Shown here: piece by piece, positions 59,584 to 64,000 of the stretch
Layout: every line of letters starts with the position of its first letter
Numbering within the stretch: the first letter of the stretch is position 1
Assembly: GCA_017529425.1 (NCBI GenBank)
Contig: JAFXNQ010000049.1
Location: 51,934-115,933, forward strand
DNA length: 64,000 nucleotides
Source of the DNA: Bacteroidales bacterium
GTDB taxonomy: Bacteria > Bacteroidota > Bacteroidia > Bacteroidales > UBA932
Reading direction: 5' to 3'
Program-made: the position numbers and the translations under genes
Notes under the pieces: model-generated
Databases searched by the model: none
Told to the model about the DNA's origin: nothing
What the model saw: the letters and a program-made list of their open reading frames with translations, nothing else

Positions 59584-60612
59584 ATGGTCTTCAAGAAGTT
59601 TCTTTTCATAGTTGCGGCCGTTATTGCCCTGGCAGGCTGCTCCCAGAAATATGCCGTCACGCCAGGCGACCTTGCCCGCACCATGCCGATGCCCCGCTCG
59701 CTGGGGGACGGCCGGGATGGCGACGACTTTGGCATTTGCAACATCTCTGTGATGAATATTAGGGAAGAGCCCAAATATGAGGCAGAGATGGGCACACAGA
59801 TGCTCATGGGGTCAATTTGCTGGATTATCGAGCAGAAGGACGGCTGGGCAATGATATCCACCCCGGAAGGGTACATTGCATGGGTCAACGAGAAGAGCCT
59901 GCAGATAACCGACAGCGACGGGGCGATTGCATGGAAGGCGGCACCCCGACTGATTGTCACTTCACACTACACCCCTCTCCTTTCGCAGCCCAAGGCAGAC
60001 AGTGAAATTGTCCGCGATGCGGTGCGGGGTTGCCTAGTACAGAAACTCGCCAGGATAGGTAACTGGTATCTTGTAAAACTGCCCGACGGAGTTGAAGCAT
60101 ACATTGCGGCCCGCGATGTGGCCGACTGCCGCGAATACTTTGAAGCACAGCGCCCTGCAGGCAGCGACATAGTTGCAGATGCCAAGCTTTATATGGGCAT
60201 CCCCTATCTGTGGGGCGGTTCCAGCACCAAGGGAGTGGACTGCAGCGGCCTCTCACAGCGGGTCTATATGGATTGTGGCATACTCCTGCCCCGCAACGCC
60301 TCCCAGCAGGCACGCAGCGGCGATGAGGTTGACATCTCAAACGGATGGGACAATCTGCAACAGGGTGACCTGCTCTTCTTCGGCCGGCCGCGTGACGATG
60401 GCACAACGCGCATCTATCATGTCGCCATCTACATAGGCGACGGCCAGATAATCCATAGCGCCGCCGGCAAGGTACACACCGCCTCCATCATCCCCGGCCG
60501 CGCCAACTACTACATCGGCTGCTCCAACATCGTCACCGCCCGCCGCATCCTGGGCAATGTAGATGAAGAAAAAGCCGCCTGGAGCATAATAGGCAACGGT
60601 TGGTATTTCTAA
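59584..60612 (+). CDS. SH3b and NlpC/P60 cell-wall peptidase lipoprotein
   Basis: A 342-residue lipoprotein with lipobox cysteine in IALAGC (Cys19). Two bacterial SH3-like domains occupy about residues 55-190 (ISVMNIREEPKYEAEMGTQ, then TSHYTPLLSQPKADSEIV). The C-terminal NlpC/P60 domain has the catalytic Cys in TKGVDCSGLSQRVYMDCG near 221, the His in YHVAIYIGDGQIIHSA near 280, and a third polar residue just after. Close homologues cleave the bond between D-glutamate and the diamino acid of peptidoglycan stem peptides. A longer in-frame start would run back through the promoter and the neighbouring gene. Confidence 0.92.
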   Translation: MVFKKFLFIVAAVIALAGCSQKYAVTPGDLARTMPMPRSLGDGRDGDDFGICNISVMNIREEPKYEAEMGTQMLMGSICWIIEQKDGWAMISTPEGYIAWVNEKSLQITDSDGAIAWKAAPRLIVTSHYTPLLSQPKADSEIVRDAVRGCLVQKLARIGNWYLVKLPDGVEAYIAARDVADCREYFEAQRPAGSDIVADAKLYMGIPYLWGGSSTKGVDCSGLSQRVYMDCGILLPRNASQQARSGDEVDISNGWDNLQQGDLLFFGRPRDDGTTRIYHVAIYIGDGQIIHSAAGKVHTASIIPGRANYYIGCSNIVTARRILGNVDEEKAAWSIIGNGWYF

Positions 60613-60642
60613 GCAACCTATTTAAAGTGTGGAAATTATTAT

Positions 60643-60655
60643 TAATTTTGCATCC
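60643..60655 (+). promoter_or_regulatory. Promoter -7 box of the 89-residue protein gene
   Basis: TAATTTTG at 60643-60650 is a perfect match; the leader to the ATG at 60684 is about 29 nt. Confidence 0.6.
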
Positions 60656-60683
60656 GATTTAACTATATAGAAGTATTTTATCT

Positions 60684-60953
60684 ATGAACCTTAGAACCAT
60701 CAAGAAAGACATCGAGTTCGTAACCAACGAATTTCTTTGCGATTGCCTCACTTTCAGCGAATACAGCAACGGTAAGAAAGACGAGCAGGTAAAAGAGCTG
60801 GTAAACGAGGCTCTCGTTCTGGCAGACACATCTTTCTGCAAAGTGAACGATTACCCCGCAGAGGGCACAAAAGCATACTTCAGGGATGTCAACAAAAACC
60901 TTTACGAGGGTTTTGACGCTCTGTATCAGAAACTCAGCGACCTTACAAAATAA
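60684..60953 (+). CDS. Small conserved-looking protein of 89 residues
   Basis: An 89-residue soluble protein (MNLRTIKKDIEFVTNEFLCD) with strong helix propensity and charge balance, ending YEGFDALYQKLSDLTK. It has no signal peptide or membrane segment. It has its own consensus promoter and a normal codon pattern, so it is very likely a real gene. I cannot assign a function; small proteins of this style occur in many Bacteroidota. It lies 45 bp upstream of tRNA-Arg and outside the integrated element. Confidence 0.7.
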   Translation: MNLRTIKKDIEFVTNEFLCDCLTFSEYSNGKKDEQVKELVNEALVLADTSFCKVNDYPAEGTKAYFRDVNKNLYEGFDALYQKLSDLTK

Positions 60954-60998
60954 GGACACTGTAACAGTCTTGTATCGGGGCTGATTCCGATGCTGACT

Positions 60999-61075
60999 GG
61001 TCCGGTAGCTCAGCTGGATAGAGCAACAGCCTTCTAAGCTGTGGGTCTTGGGTTCGAATCCCAACGGGACTACCA
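60999..61075 (+). tRNA. tRNA-Arg (TCT), host of the integrated element
   Basis: Cloverleaf with D-arm GCTC/GAGC, anticodon stem ACAGC/GCTGT, loop CTTCTAA with anticodon TCT at 61033-61035, T-stem TTGGG/CCCAA, loop TTCGAAT, and encoded CCA. The acceptor stem GGTCCGG/CGGGACT has a G-G mismatch at pair 6-67 and a G-U pair at 1-72. An integrase gene begins 161 bp downstream, so the 3' end is the probable attachment site. Confidence 0.92.
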
Positions 61076-61088
61076 ATTTAAGGAAAGC

Positions 61089-61118
61089 GCTGGCCGTCAG
61101 CATCTTACGACGGCCAGC
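61089..61118. repeat. Perfect 10-bp inverted repeat beside tRNA-Arg
   Basis: GCTGGCCGTC and GACGGCCAGC with a 10-base loop, 13 bp after the tRNA. There is no T-run, so it is not an ordinary terminator on the plus strand; it may be a protein-binding site of the integrated element. Confidence 0.6.
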
Positions 61119-61164
61119 CAACTTCCAACCAGAGGTCATTATCCTCAAAAAAAACCGAAATAAT

Positions 61165-61199
61165 GTCCATTTTCGTCCATTTTTGTCCAATTACGGCCA
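61165..61199. repeat. 10-bp-period direct repeats between tRNA and integrase
   Basis: GTCCA starts at 61165, 61175 and 61185, with a GGCCA variant at 61195: four units at exactly 10-bp spacing, mostly followed by TTTT. The place (between attachment site and integrase start) and spacing suit arm-type integrase or excisionase sites. Confidence 0.55.
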
Positions 61200-61236
61200 A
61201 AAAGACGTGCAAGTTTCGGTGCAATTTTTCAAGGAT

Positions 61237-62496
61237 ATGGCCGTATCATTTTACCTCGACACCAGAGCTTGCCAGAAAGGGAAGCCCGCGCCCCTGAAGG
61301 TCGCCATCCGGCGCAAGGGAACAACATCATTCATCCCCACAGAAATTAAGGTCCTGCCTGACGATTGGGACCCGGCCCGCCAGCAGGTCAAGGCCACCAA
61401 CACCAACGCCAAGCGTATAAACGTCATCCTGAACAAAAAGCGCCTCGACGTGGAGACGGCCATCCTCCGGCTCATGGAAGCCCAGGAGCTGACCGGCCTC
61501 AACGCGGCCCAGCTCCGCGAGAAGGTGACGGCGCTCATCGACCCGGACGCTGCCAAGAGAGCTGCGGAAGCCCGGCTCTTCCTGGCACGGTTCAAGCGCT
61601 TCATGGAGCTGAAGGATAACGACGGCACCAAGGGCCTGTATGCGTTCACGCTCCGCAAGATGGAAGCGTTCGACAAGAAGCTGCACCTGCATACCTTCGA
61701 GGACATCACCCGAGACTGGCTCCAGAACTTCGAGAAGCACCTCTCCAAGACAGAAGCGAAGAATACCCGCAACATCCACCTGCGGAATATCCGGGCCGTG
61801 TTCAACGACGCGATAGATTCGGGCATCACCACCTGCTACCCGTTCAGGAAGTTCACCGTGAGGCCGGAAGCGACGAAGAAGAAGGCCCTGACGGCGGACC
61901 GGCTGCACGACCTCGCCATCCGTGCCTGCGAGCCCTACCAAGTCCAGTACCGCGACATGTTTCTGCTGATGTTCATGCTCCGGGGCATCAATATCGGCGA
62001 CATGCTCAAGCTCAAGAAATCCGATATCAGGGACGGTCGCCTGGACTACCGGCGCTCCAAGGTGGGCACTCTGTTCTCCGTCAAGATAGAGCCGGAGGCG
62101 CAGGCCATCATAGACCGCTACAGGGGTAAGAAATACCTCCTGAATCCGCTCGATACATACAAAGACTATCGAGACTACCTCCACCACCTCAACGACGCGC
62201 TGAAGGCCATAGGAAGGACCGTAGGGAAGCACGGCAAGGCAGAAGACGACGGCAAGTTTCCGGGGCTGTCCTCAAACTGGGCCCGACATACCTGGGCCAC
62301 GGTCGCCTCGTACATCGACATTCCCAAGGAGGTGGTGAGCAAGGCGCTGGGGCACGGCATCGGCCTGACGGTGACAGATATCTACATTGATTTCGACAGC
62401 TCCAAGGTGGACGAGGCGAACAGGCGCATCATCGACTTCATCCTGTATGGGAAAGATTACCGCAAGAATAGCGATATAAATAAACCTTTGGAATAA
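61237..62496 (+). CDS. int: Tyrosine-type site-specific integrase
   Basis: A 419-residue integrase from ATG 61237 (MAVSFYLDTRACQKGKPAPL). It has an N-terminal arm-binding domain (about 1-95), a SAM-like core-binding domain (about 105-205) and a C-terminal catalytic domain. The catalytic Arg lies in MLRGINIGDML near 245, SNWARHTWATVASYIDIP near 347 holds the His-x-x-Arg box, and VTDIYIDFD near 384 the tyrosine. The type is that of phages and integrative elements of Bacteroidota. Its place directly after tRNA-Arg marks the left end of an element. An upstream in-frame start at 61048 would lie in the tRNA and is rejected. Confidence 0.93.
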   Translation: MAVSFYLDTRACQKGKPAPLKVAIRRKGTTSFIPTEIKVLPDDWDPARQQVKATNTNAKRINVILNKKRLDVETAILRLMEAQELTGLNAAQLREKVTALIDPDAAKRAAEARLFLARFKRFMELKDNDGTKGLYAFTLRKMEAFDKKLHLHTFEDITRDWLQNFEKHLSKTEAKNTRNIHLRNIRAVFNDAIDSGITTCYPFRKFTVRPEATKKKALTADRLHDLAIRACEPYQVQYRDMFLLMFMLRGINIGDMLKLKKSDIRDGRLDYRRSKVGTLFSVKIEPEAQAIIDRYRGKKYLLNPLDTYKDYRDYLHHLNDALKAIGRTVGKHGKAEDDGKFPGLSSNWARHTWATVASYIDIPKEVVSKALGHGIGLTVTDIYIDFDSSKVDEANRRIIDFILYGKDYRKNSDINKPLE

Positions 62497-62547
62497 TTGT
62501 TTATTTATAAATAAATTCTTATATTTGTATAGAGGTTCAGTTCTTTG

Positions 62548-62608
62548 AAATAAAAAGGTTACGGGGCGAGACCTCTGTACGAAAGTTCGCCCCATAGTTT
62601 TTAACCTT
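62548..62608 (-). terminator. Candidate terminator of the small RNA
   Basis: On the minus strand AAGGTTA, then GGGGCGA, a 17-base loop, TCGCCCC, G, TAACCTT, and TTTATTT. The two 7-bp stems are perfect. Confidence 0.45.
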
Positions 62609-62666
62609 GCAAAAACCCGACTGCCATGTGTGTAAAAATCACTTGGAGGGTCTGGAGAATACGCAT
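62601..62666 (-). CDS. Possible 21-residue leader or small peptide
   Basis: ATG at 62666-62664 and TAA at 62603-62601. The peptide is MRILQTLQVIFTHMAVGFLQ with one more Gly, mostly hydrophobic. There is no Shine-Dalgarno-like sequence. Its stop codon falls inside the terminator stem, so translation would affect folding. It could be a small membrane peptide, or chance. Confidence 0.2.
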   Translation of the reverse strand: MRILQTLQVIFTHMAVGFLQG

Positions 62667-62747
62667 TGAGTTCACGATACGGTTCTCTTTGCGGCTTCTT
62701 TAACGGCCCTGGGTACGGCTCGCACCCGTACCCCTTTCGGGTTTTGT

Positions 62748-62783
62748 TTGTGCAAATATAGCGATTGTTCCTGAAACCGCAAA
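62748..62783 (-). promoter_or_regulatory. Consensus promoter of the small RNA
   Basis: On the minus strand TTTG at 62783-62780, 19 bp, then TATATTTG at 62760-62753. Both boxes and the spacing match the Bacteroidota consensus. Confidence 0.7.
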
Positions 62784-62795
62784 ATTTCCAGATGC

Positions 62796-62872
62796 GTGCG
62801 ATTCTTGCGCGAAAGTGTGCGAAAATTGCCGGAAACCGTGCCAAAATTGCCGTTTTCTGTGCGATTCTTGCC
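62796..62872. repeat. Four direct repeats at exact 21-bp spacing
   Basis: Units start at 62796, 62817, 62838 and 62859: GTGCGATTCTTGC, GTGCGAAAATTGCCG, GTGCCAAAATTGCCG and GTGCGATTCTTGCC. Spacing of 21 bp is two helical turns. The array ends about 13 bp upstream of the -33 box of the small-RNA promoter. In one plus frame the units read as Cys-x2-Cys heptads. Confidence 0.7.
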
Positions 62873-62911
62873 AAAAAGCGATAGCTGGGAGCTTCGCAGC
62901 CGCCAGCTATC
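62873..62911 (-). terminator. Rho-independent terminator of the lysis genes
   Basis: On the minus strand GATAGCTGG and CCAGCTATC form a perfect 9-bp stem around 14 bases, then GC and five T residues. It lies about 60 bp after the stop of the DUF6808-like gene. Confidence 0.8.
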
Positions 62912-62971
62912 TGGATGAAAAAATCTTTAGAGTAGGCAAGATGCAATTACGGGAGCACCGGCCCGGTTGTG

Positions 62972-63508
62972 TCAGAATGTATATCCGAAGGTCACGCCGA
63001 TGCCCGCATAGGGTTGCCAGCCCTTCGGGGTGAATCCGTACCCCACCTGCGGGCCGATGGTGACGCTCCAGTGCTTTGTCTTTGTCCGCACCCCCGTTAT
63101 CGTGGTGGTCGGGGCCGCTATCCAGATGTCAACGAGCTTCGGATTGTAGCCCTCCACGACGGCCCTGTAGTTCTCGCCCTCGTAGGTGCGCCTCTCGATA
63201 GGGATTTCAACGGTGGCCGAATCTGGAGCCGCCGGAGGGTGTTCAGGCGCGACCACGGAAGAATCGACCGGCGAGGGAGGCTGCGGGACGACGGCGACCA
63301 GCGGAAGCGTGGCCTGTTCCGTTCCCACAGCCTCTGATGCGGCGAGCCTGATTGTGTCGTGGATATACTCTACCGTCTTAACGGTGTCGCGGACGATGGC
63401 CGGTTGCTCTTTCGGCCACCCGGGCAGCTTCCTGTCAACCCAGATGATGAGCGCCGCGAAGGCGAGGATTGACAGGATGATGCCGATGGTTTTCAGGGTC
63501 TTGCTCAT
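62972..63508 (-). CDS. DUF6808-like membrane-anchored phage protein
   Basis: A 178-residue protein with one N-terminal transmembrane helix (about residues 7-24, IGIILSILAFAALIIWV), a Pro/Val/Ala-rich linker (about 60-100) and a C-terminal part with alternating strands ending PYAGIGVTFGYTF. The layout resembles DUF6808-type proteins seen with endolysin genes in Bacteroides phages and prophages, an assignment I make from memory of the pattern. It overlaps the muramidase gene by four bases (ATGA), so the two are co-translated. A role in lysis, for instance spanning the envelope, is inferred. Confidence 0.65.
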   Translation of the reverse strand: MSKTLKTIGIILSILAFAALIIWVDRKLPGWPKEQPAIVRDTVKTVEYIHDTIRLAASEAVGTEQATLPLVAVVPQPPSPVDSSVVAPEHPPAAPDSATVEIPIERRTYEGENYRAVVEGYNPKLVDIWIAAPTTTITGVRTKTKHWSVTIGPQVGYGFTPKGWQPYAGIGVTFGYTF

Positions 63509-64000
63509 TTGAACACGTTTTTGATGTCGTTCAGCCGGTTCAGCCAGCCCTTCAGGAAGACTTTCTGGGACGGGTTCGCTTTCACGATGGCCTCAAACCA
63601 CGCCTTGCGCATCTGCCAGAGCTTTTCAAAGATAGCCTTGCGGTCCTTCCCGTTGACGGCGGCAAGGGTCTTGGGGCCGATAATCCCGTCAGCCTGGCAC
63701 CCGAGACAAGCCTGTATCTTCTTGATGGCCGTGACCGGGCCGGACCCCCAGCCCATATCACAGCAGAGCAGGGCGGTGGAATCGTCCTCAATCTGGCCGC
63801 ACTTCATCTTGTTGTAGTAGCCGTTCTTGAAGATGCGGAGCCACTGCTCTTCAGTCATCTTCTTGAGGTCGGCTGCGGTCTTATCGGGGCCGTAGTAGGA
63901 TTGAAAGGTATTGAGGGTGATGCCCATCATCGTGGGACCTCCCTTGTCGGCTGGATGGTTGGAGTAGCCGCCCTCCCATTTCTTGAAGAATTTGACAATC
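63505..64000 (-). CDS. GH108 N-acetylmuramidase (endolysin), 5' end outside window
   Basis: The gene is open to the window's right edge, so the N-terminus is missing. The visible 165 residues start with VKFFKKWEGGYSNHPADKGG, which holds the catalytic Glu of the GH108 family (W-E-G-G-Y). Then TMMGITLNTFQSYYG and a middle DMGWGSGPVTAIKKIQACLG follow, with a C-terminal peptidoglycan-binding segment (GCQADGIIGPKTLAAVN). It cleaves the glycan backbone of peptidoglycan. An ATG at 63930 is internal to the domain and is not the real start. The DUF6808-like gene follows with an ATGA overlap, forming a lysis cassette. Confidence 0.88.
   Translation of the reverse strand, partial: IVKFFKKWEGGYSNHPADKGGPTMMGITLNTFQSYYGPDKTAADLKKMTEEQWLRIFKNGYYNKMKCGQIEDDSTALLCCDMGWGSGPVTAIKKIQACLGCQADGIIGPKTLAAVNGKDRKAIFEKLWQMRKAWFEAIVKANPSQKVFLKGWLNRLNDIKNVFK

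Larger units (their letters stand above)
62545..62748 (-). ncRNA. Predicted small RNA or short-peptide mRNA of about 200 nt
   Basis: Predicted from signals only. A consensus minus promoter starts transcription near 62748. A hairpin GGGTACGG/CCGTACCC (62733-62711) follows near the 5' end. The unit closes with a two-part stem, AAGGTTA/TAACCTT enclosing GGGGCGA/TCGCCCC, followed by a T-rich stretch (TTTATTT) near 62548. A 21-codon frame lies inside at 62666-62601. I do not recognise it as a known RNA family. Confidence 0.4.
62497..62971. other. 475-bp gene-free interval inside the integrated element
   Basis: No convincing protein gene of normal size. From left to right it holds a plus-strand TATATTTG (62520-62527), a stem-loop block (62527-62608), a hairpin GGGTACGG/CCGTACCC (62711-62733), a consensus minus promoter (62753-62783), four 21-bp-spaced repeats (62796-62872) and a terminator (62873-62911). 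Details are in the separate entries. Confidence 0.7.

Noticed and set aside
62625..62702. A 25-codon plus-strand frame (MCVKITWRVW...) in the gene-free interval
   Set aside because: No ribosome site, and the minus-strand promoter and terminator explain the stretch better; left out as a gene.
62711..62745. Hairpin GGGTACGG/CCGTACCC as a plus-strand terminator
   Set aside because: The following bases are CCTTTCGGG, not a clean T-run; I treat it as a 5' hairpin of the minus-strand RNA.
62272..62946. A 224-codon minus-strand frame between integrase and lysis genes
   Set aside because: It runs antisense through the integrase end, across a terminator, promoter and repeats; the peptide has no domain and its repeat part merely reflects the 21-bp array.

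Overview
The window reads as chromosomal DNA of a member of the Bacteroidota, most likely order Bacteroidales. The evidence is a SusC/SusD pair with BACON and DUF5018 lipoproteins, a ROK regulator, many promoters matching the Bacteroidota sigma consensus TAnnTTTG, a Bacteroidota-type V-ATPase operon containing DUF2764, and typical neighbourhoods (guaB with two SurA-like isomerases and an OstA-like protein). The GC-rich codon use and the V-ATPase would suit Rikenellaceae or related gut/rumen Bacteroidales, but I cannot fix the genus.

Region 1 (1-17210) is a polysaccharide-utilisation-type locus (PUL). A divergent regulatory region at 13714-13849 separates a leftward operon from a rightward pair. 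The leftward operon is AGE epimerase, SusC, SusD, DUF5018 lipoprotein, NAGPA-type phosphodiester glycosidase, GHL10-like lipoprotein, BACON lipoprotein, a terminator, a second GHL10-like lipoprotein, and the first 20 codons of an HGSNAT/DUF5009-like membrane acyltransferase. The rightward pair is the ROK regulator and a DUF4434 lipoprotein, and a metallophosphoesterase converges on it. A perfect 8-5-8 palindrome between the divergent promoters is a candidate operator. The locus has no classical glycoside hydrolase. Its predicted hydrolases are two GHL10-like barrels, a DUF4434 barrel, a phosphodiester glycosidase and a phosphoesterase, so the substrate may be an unusual phosphodiester-linked aminosugar glycan.

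Region 2 (17211-41187) is mostly housekeeping: DUF2461, purL, folC, a small lipoprotein, a CBM9-like protein, ppdK, a DUF368 polyprenyl-phosphate transporter, a 7TM-HD phosphodiesterase, tRNA-Cys, a YitT protein, gyrB, an outer-membrane barrel with a large TPR protein, ftsE, nth, a xerC/D recombinase and a GT4 glycosyltransferase.

Region 3 (41187-50015) holds an esterase lipoprotein, the V-ATPase operon (E, DUF2764, A, B, D, I, K; no recognisable C, F or G) and a SIMPL-domain protein. The K subunit keeps all five sodium-liganding residues of the Enterococcus hirae NtpK rotor, which suggests a sodium-coupled enzyme.

Region 4 (50065-60953) holds the guaB, PPIase, SurA-like and OstA-like cluster, a YhcC-type radical SAM protein, a six-hairpin glycosidase-like protein, an NlpC/P60 cell-wall peptidase and an 89-residue conserved-looking protein.

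Region 5 (60999-64000) is the left edge of an integrated element, probably a prophage, in the 3' end of a tRNA-Arg(TCT). It has a tyrosine integrase, a 10-bp-period repeat array beside the tRNA, and a lysis-type pair (GH108 muramidase and a DUF6808-like protein) on the other strand. Between them is a 475-bp gene-free stretch. It contains four direct repeats spaced exactly 21 bp, placed directly upstream of a consensus promoter, and a predicted terminated RNA of about 200 nt carrying a 21-codon reading frame. This is the most interesting unannotated locus in the window.
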